Origin: Nocardioides agri
Lineage (GTDB): Bacteria > Actinomycetota > Actinomycetes > Propionibacteriales > Nocardioidaceae
Direction: 5' to 3'
Length of the DNA stretch: 64,000 bases
Assembly (NCBI RefSeq): GCF_013778305.1
Contig: NZ_JACEIC010000002.1
Location: 1,637,669 to 1,701,668 of the forward strand
Position numbers and translations under genes: made by a program. Positions 33,747 through 41,747 of this stretch are shown here, one piece after another. The notes beneath the pieces are model-generated. The model made no database searches. It was not told the origin of the DNA and saw nothing but the letters and a program-made list of their open reading frames with translations. The first letter of the stretch is position 1. Every line of letters starts with the position of its first letter.

Positions 33747-34036
33747 GACCGCACCAGCCGGGAGATCGCGTCGACGGCCTCGCTGATCTTCGCGTCGGCC
33801 TCCTCGCCGCCGGCCCGGGCGGCGTCGACCACGCAGTGGCTGAGGTGCTCCTCGACCAGGCCGATCGAGACCGCCTGGAGGGCCTTCGTCATCGCGGCGA
33901 CCTGGGTGAGGATGTCGATGCAGTACTGCTCCTCCTCGACCATGCGCTGGAGGCCGCGGGCCTGGCCCTCGATGCGCCGCAGCCGCCGCAGGTAGTCGTC
34001 CTTGCGGTGGATGTAGCCGTGCTGGTGGTCCGTCAT
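33743..34036 (-). CDS. csoR: CsoR-family copper-sensing repressor
   Basis: A 97-residue all-helical repressor that leaves DNA when it binds Cu(I). The copper ligands C39, H64 and C68 have the classical Cys-x24-His-x3-Cys spacing; RRLRRIEGQARGLQRMV is the family DNA-contact helix. ATG 34036 follows TATGAT by six bases, so the mRNA is leaderless. The operator palindrome overlaps that -10 box, which predicts direct self-repression. Confidence 0.93.
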   Translation of the reverse strand: MTDHQHGYIHRKDDYLRRLRRIEGQARGLQRMVEEEQYCIDILTQVAAMTKALQAVSIGLVEEHLSHCVVDAARAGGEEADAKISEAVDAISRLVRS

Positions 34037-34044
34037 GGCTCGAT

Positions 34045-34063
34045 CATACCCCTCGGGGGTATG
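34045..34063 (-). promoter_or_regulatory. CsoR operator overlapping the csoR promoter
   Basis: Perfect inverted repeat CATACCCC-N3-GGGGTATG, the G-tract/C-tract shape bound by CsoR/RcnR proteins. On the minus strand its last bases run into TATGAT, the -10 box of csoR (six bases before the ATG), so binding would block polymerase. Confidence 0.82.
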
Positions 34064-34069
34064 AGCCAC

Positions 34070-34234
34070 TCACTCCTCGCGTCGCGGCTCGGGCAGCACG
34101 CCGAGGATCTCGTCGATCTCGGCGATCGACAGGTGCTCCTCGGCCTCGCTGGCCGCGATGATGAGATTGGTCGTGAGCTCGACCTCTCCGAGGAGGTCCG
34201 AGTCCTCGAGGGTGATGTCGAACTGGTCGTGCAC
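34070..34234 (-). CDS. Small acidic conserved-looking protein (54 residues)
   Basis: A 54-residue acidic protein (HDQFDITLEDSDLLGEVELT, then TNLIIAASEAEEHLSIAEIDEILGV) with two amphipathic helices and a basic end. No membrane segment or cysteine. I chose GTG 34234 because AGGGAG lies six bases before it; an in-frame ATG at 34252 lacks a ribosome site. I recognise the type as a recurrent short actinobacterial protein but know no function. Confidence 0.62.
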   Translation of the reverse strand: MHDQFDITLEDSDLLGEVELTTNLIIAASEAEEHLSIAEIDEILGVLPEPRREE

Positions 34235-34375
34235 GTGCTTCTCCCTGCCCATTCGGCGTGCTTGACCCCCTCCCAACGTCCAGCGTGCCCGACGGTCACG
34301 CCAGACAAACGCCACGGTCCAAATCTGACCCGTTCGGGCCACCCCGGGTGGCCCGTCGGGGTCCCACAAAGGCGA

Positions 34376-34405
34376 CGAGGCCCCACCCTCGCGGATGGGG
34401 CCTCG
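34376..34405 (-). terminator. Terminator of the cold-shock gene
   Basis: Perfect 10-bp stem CGAGGCCCCA / TGGGGCCTCG with a 10-base loop, 28 bases past the cspA stop. Confidence 0.75.
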
Positions 34406-34432
34406 CGCAGTCCCGGTCGGAACCGGGTCACA

Positions 34433-34636
34433 TCACAGCGGGCGGACGTTCTCCGCCTGCGGGCCCTTGGGGCCCTGGGTGACCTCGAACTCGACCTTCT
34501 GGTTCTCGTCGAGGGACTTGTAGCCCTGCGACTGGATGGCCGAGTAGTGGACGAAGACGTCGTCGCCGCCGCCGTCCTGCGCAATGAAGCCGAAGCCCTT
34601 CTCGGCGTTGAACCACTTAACGGTGCCCTGAGCCAT
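34433..34636 (-). CDS. cspA: Cold-shock protein (CspA family)
   Basis: A 67-residue single cold-shock domain that binds single-stranded RNA and DNA and acts as an RNA chaperone. Both RNA-binding motifs are present: KGFGFI (RNP1) and VFVHYSAI (RNP2). Length and sequence ([15 protein letters not shown]) are standard for actinobacterial major Csp. A GAGGAG lies about ten bases before the ATG, and the upstream region is a long A+T-enriched leader typical of csp genes. Confidence 0.97.
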   Translation of the reverse strand: MAQGTVKWFNAEKGFGFIAQDGGGDDVFVHYSAIQSQGYKSLDENQKVEFEVTQGPKGPQAENVRPL

Positions 34637-34940
34637 GTGCTCGTTACTCCTCTGTCGGGGCGAGAGATCGTCACTTCGACGATCCCGCACAGATGCGGGT
34701 GACACGTCGCTCCGACTTACCGTGAGTGGCAGGCCCACGAAAGCTGAAACGCCGTTGGATCACAAACTCCGCGGGCGTCAGACCTGCTGGAACTTGCACC
34801 TGTTGCGTGGCACACGTTACCAACCATCGCGCGCAAGGAAATGGGGTCCGCTGGGATTTTCTCACCCCGCGGATGACCCAGCCCACACGCCGGGCACACG
34901 CGGGGCACACACGCGGGCGCGCGCGAGGGCGCAAATAGAA
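34637..34940 (-). promoter_or_regulatory. Gene-free region: probable cspA promoter and 5' leader
   Basis: About 300 bases without a supported gene between cspA and a terminator. It has the lowest G+C of the area and a run of CACACGC-type repeats at 34885-34920. A long structured leader is common before csp genes, but no specific element could be defined. Confidence 0.4.
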
Positions 34941-34980
34941 ACAAGCCGCGCTGGCGTCTCGGGTCACCAGCGCGGCTTGT
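34941..34980 (-). terminator. Intrinsic terminator of the RDD gene
   Basis: Perfect 14-bp stem (ACAAGCCGCGCTGG paired with CCAGCGCGGCTTGT) followed on the minus strand by TTTCTATTT. This is the most classical rho-independent terminator in the window. Confidence 0.88.
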
Positions 34981-35052
34981 GACAGTGACTTTATCGGCCC
35001 ACCGGACCGCTCTCCAAGGGGATCGGGCACACCTTGTAGAAAACTTGAGCAT

Positions 35053-35550
35053 CTACCCCGCGGTGAGCGGGCGACGGGTCCGCGCCCGCCAGTCGTACAC
35101 CACTGCGGTGGCCAGCACCCGGTCCTGCAACGACCGGTTCCGCCGGTCGACCGCCACCCACATCAGTCCGATCGGGAAGACGATGTACGCCGCAGCGCGC
35201 AGCGCGGCGCGCGGCCAGCCGACGTCCCCGCCGTAGACCCCGACGACGCGCAGCCCCATCAGCAGGTTGCCGTAGGTGCGCCCGCTGACGGCCCAGGCCG
35301 CCGTGAGGTAGACGAACATCAGGCCGGCCGCCACCAGCATGCTGCGGAAGAGCTGGGTGTCGGGGAAGCTGAACGACCGCGGGTCGAGGAGGAAGAGCAC
35401 TCCGGCGTACCCGAGGTAGAGGGACAGCAGCGTCACGGCGATCACCGCGGCGTCCACGGCGGCGGCGAGGGTCCGGGTCACCACGCCGGCGCGGCGGCCC
35501 TGCAGTGCGCGGGCCTCCCGCGGGACGGCCGAGAGCTCGTGCTCGTGCAT
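35053..35550 (-). CDS. RDD-family membrane protein
   Basis: A 165-residue membrane protein with three to four hydrophobic segments (AVIAVTLLSLYLGYAGVLFLL, MLVAAGLMFVYLTAAWAV, AAYIVFPIGLMWVAV) and the RDD-family features: Arg near AGVVTRTLAAAVDAAVI, GRTYGNLLMGLRVV and a final DRRNRSLQDRVLATAVV. Some RDD proteins are ion exchangers, most are uncharacterised. Its ATG starts just beyond the stop of the gene at 35551, with no gap, so the two form an operon. Confidence 0.88.
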   Translation of the reverse strand: MHEHELSAVPREARALQGRRAGVVTRTLAAAVDAAVIAVTLLSLYLGYAGVLFLLDPRSFSFPDTQLFRSMLVAAGLMFVYLTAAWAVSGRTYGNLLMGLRVVGVYGGDVGWPRAALRAAAYIVFPIGLMWVAVDRRNRSLQDRVLATAVVYDWRARTRRPLTAG

Positions 35551-36255
35551 TCAGGGGGTCCCGCCGGCCTCGAGGCGCGGACGCCGCATCAGCAGCCGGT
35601 CGATGACCCGGTTGACGGCCTCGTCGGCGCTGGCGCCCTGGAGCCGGACACCGTGCACGGTGTCGGAGGCCATCGTGCCGGTGGACTCACGGATGATCTC
35701 GGGGAGGTCGATCTCGTCGAGGACCTCCTCGACCAGTGCCGGCAGGTCGATCTGCGCCAGCACCGTCTCGACGACCCGCTTGAGGTCGACGCGGCGCAGC
35801 ACCGTCTCGGTCAGGTCGAGCCGGTCGAGGATCGCCTCGACGTCGATCCGCGCGGCCACCTGGTCGAGGTCGACGCGCGCGATCACGGCCTCGACGTCGA
35901 GCCGGGCCGCGACCGCGTCCAGGTCGACCGTGGCGACCAAGGCGTCGAGGTCGACGTACCGGCGGACCAGCTGGGTCGGCGGCACCGTCCGGAAGACGAC
36001 GTCGAGCACCTGGGGCAGCAGCAGCTCGACGTCGCGCAGCGCCCGCGCCCGCCACTCGCCGCCCAGCCGCACCAACGGTCGCGCGGCCACGCCGAGCACC
36101 GGCGCCAGCCGCAGCGTCCGCACCGTGGCGCCGGCGACCGTCACGGTCGCAGCGACCGCGCCCACGGCGAGGTCCAGCGCGGTGACGGCGCGCTCGGCGT
36201 CGCGGGGCAGCGGGCGCACGACAACGGTCACGCCCGCAGTGTCCGCCCCGCGCAC
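35551..36255 (-). CDS. Protein with VDL-type short tandem repeats
   Basis: A 234-residue protein whose centre (about residues 97-180) is a run of 13-15-residue units of the form [VI]D[LV]-x2-[VI][VA]-x2-[VLI]-D, for example VDLDALVATVDLDAVAARLD. These would form amphipathic helices or a short solenoid. The N-terminal part contains one hydrophobic stretch (LAVGAVAATVTVAGATV), suggesting membrane association. GTG 36255 has GAGG eight bases upstream; GTG 36231 (after GACACT) is an alternative. It lies between the hybrid kinase and the RDD gene in one run. Function unknown. Confidence 0.7.
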   Translation of the reverse strand: MRGADTAGVTVVVRPLPRDAERAVTALDLAVGAVAATVTVAGATVRTLRLAPVLGVAARPLVRLGGEWRARALRDVELLLPQVLDVVFRTVPPTQLVRRYVDLDALVATVDLDAVAARLDVEAVIARVDLDQVAARIDVEAILDRLDLTETVLRRVDLKRVVETVLAQIDLPALVEEVLDEIDLPEIIRESTGTMASDTVHGVRLQGASADEAVNRVIDRLLMRRPRLEAGGTP

Positions 36256-36265
36256 GCCGGATGCC

Positions 36266-38824
36266 TCACCCCTCTTGGGTGAACGGCTCCCGATCGGCCC
36301 TGCCGACCCACTTGTGGATCGCCTGCTCGATGGCGCGCAGGTGCACGGGCTTGGTGATGTAGTCGTCCATCCCGGCCGCCAGGCAGCGCTCGCGGTCGCC
36401 GTCCATCGCGCTGGCCGTCATCGCGATGATCGGCGTGCGCTGGATGGTGCGCTCGATCCGGCGGATCTCGGCCGTCGTCTGGTAGCCGTCCATGCCCGGC
36501 ATCTGCACGTCCATGAAGATCGCGTCGAAGGTACGGCGGCGGATCGCCGCCAGGGCCGCCGGCCCGTCGTCGACGACCACCGCAACGCACCCGAGCCGCT
36601 CGAGCATGCCGGTGGCGACGATCTGGTTGATCTCGACGTCGTCGACGACGAGGACCACGCCGCGACCGTCGACCTCGGTGGCCTGCCGCGGCGACCGGGC
36701 GGACGTCCGGCCGGGGAGCGCGAGCTCCTGGAGCGCGGCGTGCAGGCGGTCGAGGCGGACCGGCTTGCTCAGCGTCGCCGCGAACCCGGCCGCCTCGGCC
36801 TCCTCCGCGCTGACGTCGGCGCCGGTGGCGAGCAGCGCAAGCTCGGTGCTGGCGAGCATCGGATCGGCGGTGATCCGCCGGGCCAGCGCCAGACCGTCCA
36901 TGTCGGGCATGCTCAGGTCGATGATCGCGACGTCGAAGGGTCGCCCGTCCCGGGCCGCCGCGACCAGCGTGTCCAGGGCGGTGTCGCCGTTGTCGGCGAC
37001 GGACACCGCCATCCCCCAGGCGATGAGCTGGTCGTGGAGCACGAGCCGGTTCGTGGTGTTGTCGTCGACGACGAGGGCGCGCACGTCTCGCAACAGGTCG
37101 GTGGGGCGGGGCGGGCGGATCGTCTTGTCGTGCGCGTGGGCGAGCGGCAGGGTGACCCAGAAGGTGCTGCCCTCCCCCGGCGCGCTGTCCGCGCCGATCG
37201 AGCCGCCGAGCGCGGTGACCACCTGCCGGCAGATCGCGAGCCCGAGGCCGGTCCCGCCGTACCGGCGCGTGGTGGAGGAGTCGGCCTGGGAGAACGGCTC
37301 GAACAGCCGGGCGACGTCCACGCCGTCGATCCCGATGCCGGTGTCGACGACCTCGAACCGGACCAGGACGCCGTCCGCCGTCGTGCCGTCGAGGTGGGCG
37401 CGGACGACCACCTCTCCCGACGAGGTGAACTTCACCGCGTTGCCCACGAGGTTGAGCAGCACCTGACGGATCCGGGACGGGTCGCCGCGCAGGGCGAGGG
37501 GCAGGTCCGGCGAGCAGTACGCCAGCAGCTCCAGGCCCTTGGCCCGCGCCGGCTCGGCCACCAGCTCGGCGACCTCCTCGACCACCTGCACGAGGTCGAA
37601 GTCGATCTCCTCCAGCTCGAGGTGGCCGGCCTCGATCTTCGAGAAGTCGAGGATGTCGTTGATGACCGCGAGCAGCGCGTTGCCGGCGCTCTCGACGCCT
37701 TCGGCGTACTGCCGCTGGCGGCCGTCGAGCTCGGTGCCGAGGAGCAGCCCGGTCAGCCCGATCACGCCGTTCATCGGCGTCCGGATCTCGTGGCTCATGG
37801 TCGCGACGAACTCGGACTTCGCCCGAGAGCCCTCGAGGGCGGCGTCCCGGGACGCGGCGAGCTCGATGCGGGCCGCGTCCGCGAGGTGCAGCAGCCGTGC
37901 CGTGCGGGCGAAGGTGACCAGCGCGAGCAGGCACAGGGTGACGACCGCCTCGGCGAGCGGGACCCTCCCGACGCCGAGGTAGTGGTCGAGCACCAGCATC
38001 GCGGGCGGCACCACCAGCGGCAGGACGGCCAGCACGAGCCGGCGCCGGGGCATCGGGCCCTCGAGCTCCGCCCCGGCCGCTTCGCCGTCCGCGACCCTCG
38101 GCCGGAAGGTCGCCGTCGCGAGCAGGGCCGACCCGAGCAGCCAGATCACGTCGAGGTACGCCGTCGACGCGCTGCCGAACGCGCCCTCGAACGGGACGTA
38201 GCCCACGTGCGCGACCAGCCAGCACCAGACCGCGCCCGCGAAGGCGAGGCCGACGCTCGCGCGGGTACGGCGGTGCGTGGTCGCGCGGAGCACGAGCGCG
38301 AACATCGCCGCGTCCAGGGCGGGGTAGCCGACGAGCACGGCCTTCGTGAACGCCGACTCCGCGGAGTCGGCGACGATGTCGCTCATCGAGATGTTCCAGA
38401 ACACCAGCACGCTGACCACGACGACCGTGGCGGAGTCGATGACCGCGTCGATGTCGACCCGGCGCTCGCCGTCGCGCGAGACGAGCGTCAGCACCAGCAT
38501 CGCCACCGCCACGCAGACGTAGCCGCCGAGGTAGAACCCGTCGGCCACCGACACCACTGCGACATCAGCGGTCACCGAGCCGCTCAGCTGCTCCGCGGCG
38601 TACCCGAGCGGGAGCAGCGTGAGCCCGGTCGCGATCAGGGCCGGCACCAGCCGCTCGCCCCGCGGGGCGCGGGCCGTGCCGATCCAGGCCACCAGCGGGG
38701 GCAGGGACGCGCCGTAGTACGCCAGCTGCGCGACGATCCCCTGCGGGAAGAAGAGGTGGATCAGGGCAGGGAGGACCGCGAGCGCCCAGAGTGCGATGAC
38801 CGGGCGTGGCCACGCAGCGCGCAT
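36266..38824 (-). CDS. Hybrid sensor histidine kinase with two receiver domains
   Basis: An 852-residue membrane kinase: about nine N-terminal membrane segments, the phosphoacceptor H344 in [11 protein letters not shown], an ATPase domain with N-box [18 protein letters not shown] and GGTGLGLAI, then two receiver domains with phosphoacceptor Asp in [11 protein letters not shown] (about D634) and [11 protein letters not shown] (about D771). No Hpt domain or output domain is attached, so phosphate must pass to a separate protein. GGAGG five bases before ATG 38824 fixes the start. The signal is probably sensed in or near the membrane. Confidence 0.93.
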   Translation of the reverse strand: MRAAWPRPVIALWALAVLPALIHLFFPQGIVAQLAYYGASLPPLVAWIGTARAPRGERLVPALIATGLTLLPLGYAAEQLSGSVTADVAVVSVADGFYLGGYVCVAVAMLVLTLVSRDGERRVDIDAVIDSATVVVVSVLVFWNISMSDIVADSAESAFTKAVLVGYPALDAAMFALVLRATTHRRTRASVGLAFAGAVWCWLVAHVGYVPFEGAFGSASTAYLDVIWLLGSALLATATFRPRVADGEAAGAELEGPMPRRRLVLAVLPLVVPPAMLVLDHYLGVGRVPLAEAVVTLCLLALVTFARTARLLHLADAARIELAASRDAALEGSRAKSEFVATMSHEIRTPMNGVIGLTGLLLGTELDGRQRQYAEGVESAGNALLAVINDILDFSKIEAGHLELEEIDFDLVQVVEEVAELVAEPARAKGLELLAYCSPDLPLALRGDPSRIRQVLLNLVGNAVKFTSSGEVVVRAHLDGTTADGVLVRFEVVDTGIGIDGVDVARLFEPFSQADSSTTRRYGGTGLGLAICRQVVTALGGSIGADSAPGEGSTFWVTLPLAHAHDKTIRPPRPTDLLRDVRALVVDDNTTNRLVLHDQLIAWGMAVSVADNGDTALDTLVAAARDGRPFDVAIIDLSMPDMDGLALARRITADPMLASTELALLATGADVSAEEAEAAGFAATLSKPVRLDRLHAALQELALPGRTSARSPRQATEVDGRGVVLVVDDVEINQIVATGMLERLGCVAVVVDDGPAALAAIRRRTFDAIFMDVQMPGMDGYQTTAEIRRIERTIQRTPIIAMTASAMDGDRERCLAAGMDDYITKPVHLRAIEQAIHKWVGRADREPFTQEG

Positions 38825-38930
38825 CGGACCTCCGTCGTGCCGAACACAGGTAGTGCTGACCTGATCGGCAGGGAGGTCGATCTCCTGCGTGGTCGGGGCG
38901 AGGTTCTCCCCCCGTTCGGGTGAGGCGGCC

Positions 38931-39260
38931 TCAGCGCCCCGAGGCCGCCGGCGACGAGGTCGACGACGTCGTCGATGTCGTCGTCGTCGGGGTCGGCGAG
39001 CTGTCACCGCCCGGCAGCTTGTCCTTGACCGCGTTGCCCGCCTGGCTGGCCGCGTGACCGGCCTTCTCGGCGATCACGTCGCCCGCCTGGCTGGCCTTCT
39101 CCTGCACGACACCCTGAGCCTGCGACGCCTTGCGCTGCACCCGCGGGTCGTGCCAGACCCCCTGGGCCTTGTCGACGATCTGCTCGTAGCGCTCACGCCC
39201 GGCGCGGCTGCCGAGCACGTAACCCGCGCCGAACGCCACCAGCATCTTCAGCTTCGCCAT
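38931..39260 (-). CDS. YtxH-like small envelope protein
   Basis: A 109-residue protein with a weakly hydrophobic N-terminus ([25 protein letters not shown]) typical of YtxH-like proteins, a central helix with repeated KASQAG units, and a Thr/Ser-rich low-complexity tail ([12 protein letters not shown]). GGGAGG precedes the ATG. The family is linked to general stress in other bacteria; no direct evidence here. Confidence 0.72.
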   Translation of the reverse strand: MAKLKMLVAFGAGYVLGSRAGRERYEQIVDKAQGVWHDPRVQRKASQAQGVVQEKASQAGDVIAEKAGHAASQAGNAVKDKLPGGDSSPTPTTTTSTTSSTSSPAASGR

Positions 39261-39460
39261 GGTTCCTCCCAAGTCGTCCGATGACTCGGACAGTGCCCCT
39301 GGCGGCACCGATCATGCTCCGGACGTCGCGGAGCGGTCGGTGGCTCGACGTCATCCTGGTCAGCCGCTCGGGGTCGGTGCAGGATGGCTGCTACCGGCCA
39401 GGAGGGAGCTGACATGGTCCACCGCGGCCTCACGCTCCGCGTCGCCATCGGGGGTGGCTG

Positions 39461-40225
39461 ATGACCAACCCGTTCAGCCTCGAGGGACGCACCGCCCTGG
39501 TCACGGGGGCCAACCAGGGCCTGGGCCGCGCGTTCGCCCAGGCGATCGCCGATGCCGGTGCCGACGTGGCCGTGGTCGGGCGCCGGGACGACCGCAACCG
39601 TGAAGCGGCCGCGGAGATCGCCTCACGGTCCGGTCGTCGGACCACCGTCGTGACCGGCGACGTCACCGACCGCGACGACGTACGGAGGATCGTGGAGCAG
39701 ACCGCGGCCGCGCACGGCCGCATCGACGTCCTGGTCAACAACGCCGGCATCTGCTTCCACCGGCCGGCGCTCGAGGTCCCCGACGCGGAGTTCGAGGCGG
39801 TCTTCGACGTCAACGTGACGGCCCTGTGGCGGATGTCCAGGGCCGTCGCTCCGTTCATGATCGAGGCCGGAGGCGGCTCGATCGTCAACGTGGGCTCGAT
39901 CTCGGGGCTGATCGTGAATCGTCCGCAGTGGCAACCCGCCTACAACGCCTCGAAGGCTGCGGTCCACCAGCTCACCAAGTCGCTGGCAGCGGAGTGGGCG
40001 GCGCACAACATCCGGGTGAACGCGATCGCCCCCGGCTACGTGAAGACCGACATGGCGCCGGTCGACCAGCCTCGGTACCGGCGGCACTGGATCGAGGACG
40101 TACCCATGCAGCGGTACGCGACTCCCGAGGAGATCGCGCCGAGCGTGGTCTACCTCGCCAGCGATGCGGCGTCCTTCACCACTGGTGCGGTGCTCGTCAC
40201 CGACGGGGGCTACACCCTGCACTGA
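39461..40225 (+). CDS. Short-chain dehydrogenase/reductase
   Basis: A 254-residue classical SDR: NAD(P)-binding TGANQGLG near the N-terminus, NNAG, catalytic Ser in NVGSISG, YNASKAAV (catalytic Tyr and Lys), and the C-terminal IAPGYVKTDM. The sequence resembles gluconate/3-oxoacyl-type reductases of sugar or polyol metabolism; the substrate cannot be set. It stands alone on the plus strand. Confidence 0.93.
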   Translation: MTNPFSLEGRTALVTGANQGLGRAFAQAIADAGADVAVVGRRDDRNREAAAEIASRSGRRTTVVTGDVTDRDDVRRIVEQTAAAHGRIDVLVNNAGICFHRPALEVPDAEFEAVFDVNVTALWRMSRAVAPFMIEAGGGSIVNVGSISGLIVNRPQWQPAYNASKAAVHQLTKSLAAEWAAHNIRVNAIAPGYVKTDMAPVDQPRYRRHWIEDVPMQRYATPEEIAPSVVYLASDAASFTTGAVLVTDGGYTLH

Positions 40226-40334
40226 CCTCCCGTCGTGCGGCGGCCACCGGCGCGACGTCAGGCCCTCGAGGCCTGGCTGCTCCAGCTCTGGCCAGCGCAC
40301 GGTCGGCGTCCGATCCGCGGAGTCCTGAGCGCCG

Positions 40335-40410
40335 ATACCCCATTTCGGGTTTGTCGAGCCGCGACGGTGGCGTCACAGTGACGCGCATCACTGATTCGTC
40401 TCAGTGACAC
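40335..40410 (+). promoter_or_regulatory. Conserved upstream block, copy 1
   Basis: Two parts shared with the block at 41523: TTTCGGGTTTGTC (40343-40355) and, 22 bases later, AGTGACGCGCATCACT (40377-40392) followed by CGTCTCAGTGACACG. The second part holds GTGA-N6-TCAC, the core of Crp/GlxR-type sites, plus an extra AGTGAC half-site. The ATG of the exported protein lies 28 bases downstream. Confidence 0.7.
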
Positions 40411-40437
40411 GTGCGATCGCACCAGAGAGGCCCCCTC

Positions 40438-41463
40438 ATGCAGCTTCGACACCGGACGACCGTGGCGACCGTAGCCGCCCTGCTCGCGACCACTCCCGCA
40501 CTGCTCGCGCTCTCCATCTCCACGGCCTCGGCCGGGACCTCGAGCGGCCACATCACCTGCACCAATCCCGCGGGCACGCCGGCTGGCACCCCGGACGCAC
40601 CGTTCGACCTGAACTTCACCGCGACGCCTCCGGCGACTGCGCCGCCGACGGGTGCGCCGTACTCGGTGACGGGCAACCTCACCGTCACGGTCCCCGGGGC
40701 GGTGCTCGCCGGGTTCAAGGCGAATGCCGTGACCGCCTCGACGACCGCCGTGGCCTTCAGCGGTGGGAAGTTCGCCTTGGACGCGACGCGCACGACCGGC
40801 GCCCTGACCATGCCCATCCTCGGCGCCAAGCCCGCCGTGGACATCACGAACTACAACGCGGCGGCAGGCACTGCTGACGACATCAGCTTCACGTTCACCG
40901 GAGTGACCTTCAGCGGCGCCACCACCGCCGGGGCCAACAACGACACCGTCGTGGTCTCCTTGTCGGCGAACCAGGCCGCGAGTGGCCTGGCCCTCAAGTT
41001 GATGCCCTCCGGCCTGAACCTCGGCTGGGGCGCCCCTGGCATGGGCGGTCTGATCCAGTCCACCGGCGGGACGTGTCATGCCGTTGCTCCGTTCTCCTCC
41101 CTCGGATCGACGACGCTGAGCAGCCCGGGCTCGACCCCGACCCCGAGCCCGACGCCGACACCCCCGCCCGCCGGCACGCAGACCTTCGCCAACACGGCGA
41201 AGCCGAAGGTCGTCGGGACGGTCAAGGTCGGCAAGACGCTGACCTGCAAGCCCGGATCCTGGTCGCCGGCACCCGCCACGACCAGCTTCCGGTGGCTGCG
41301 TGACGGCAAGGCCATCAAGAAGGCGGCGAGGTCGAGGTACAAGGTCGTGCTCGCCGACGCCAAGCACCGGCTGAGCTGCCGGGTCGCGGTCGCCGCCCCC
41401 GGCGTCACCCCCGCGACGGCGACCTCCGGCAGGACCGCGAAGGTGCCCCTGCCCAAGCGCTAG
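40438..41463 (+). CDS. Secreted protein with C-terminal Ig-like repeat
   Basis: A 341-residue Sec-exported protein (signal TTVATVAALLATTPALLAL..ASAG). The first 200 mature residues are a beta-rich domain with two cysteines (HITCTNP, GGTCHAV), followed by a Pro-Thr linker (TPTPSPTPTPPP) and one actinobacterial Ig-like unit (GTVKVGKTLTCKPGSWSPAP...SCRVAVAAPG). AGAGAGG precedes the ATG. It shares an upstream regulatory block with the WxL-like gene, so the two are probably co-expressed surface proteins. Confidence 0.78.
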   Translation: MQLRHRTTVATVAALLATTPALLALSISTASAGTSSGHITCTNPAGTPAGTPDAPFDLNFTATPPATAPPTGAPYSVTGNLTVTVPGAVLAGFKANAVTASTTAVAFSGGKFALDATRTTGALTMPILGAKPAVDITNYNAAAGTADDISFTFTGVTFSGATTAGANNDTVVVSLSANQAASGLALKLMPSGLNLGWGAPGMGGLIQSTGGTCHAVAPFSSLGSTTLSSPGSTPTPSPTPTPPPAGTQTFANTAKPKVVGTVKVGKTLTCKPGSWSPAPATTSFRWLRDGKAIKKAARSRYKVVLADAKHRLSCRVAVAAPGVTPATATSGRTAKVPLPKR

Positions 41464-41471
41464 CTCGAGCA

Positions 41472-41509
41472 CGCGAAGGCCCGCCCGGCGCACCGGGCGG
41501 GCCTTCGCG
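41472..41509 (+). terminator. 17-bp stem-loop terminator
   Basis: Perfect inverted repeat (arms 41472-41488 and 41493-41509, CGCGAAGGCCCGCCCGG) with a four-base loop, nine bases after the stop of the preceding gene. Confidence 0.88.
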
Positions 41510-41522
41510 CGTCTCGAGGCGA

Positions 41523-41603
41523 TTACCCACTTTCGGGTTTGTCCCCCTCCTCCCCTTCCGAGGAAAGTGACGCGCGTCACTGACACGTCTCAGTGACGCG
41601 CGT
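41523..41603 (+). promoter_or_regulatory. Conserved upstream block, copy 2
   Basis: TTTCGGGTTTGTC at 41531-41543, then AGTGACGCGCGTCACT (41566-41581, a perfect 16-base palindrome containing GTGA-N6-TCAC) and CGTCTCAGTGACGCG. Spacing between the two parts differs from copy 1 by one base. The WxL-like gene starts 145 bases downstream, so it would have a much longer 5' leader than the gene at 40438. Confidence 0.72.
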
Positions 41604-41747
41604 GCGCGATGCGCGGGACGAGGCCCGGCGATCGCGCGAGGCGTGCTCGGAGGAGGTGAGGCCCCAGATGAGAGACGGCCGCGCGCGGCCCTCAGACGCG
41701 GGTGGTCGCTGTCAAGTGCATCGACTTCTCTAGAGAGGCAAGACTCC

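Noticed and set aside
35603..38923. A 1106-codon plus-strand open frame opposite the hybrid kinase
   Set aside because: Its product is Arg/Asp/Gly-rich with no domain, and the minus strand holds a complete kinase with all motifs.
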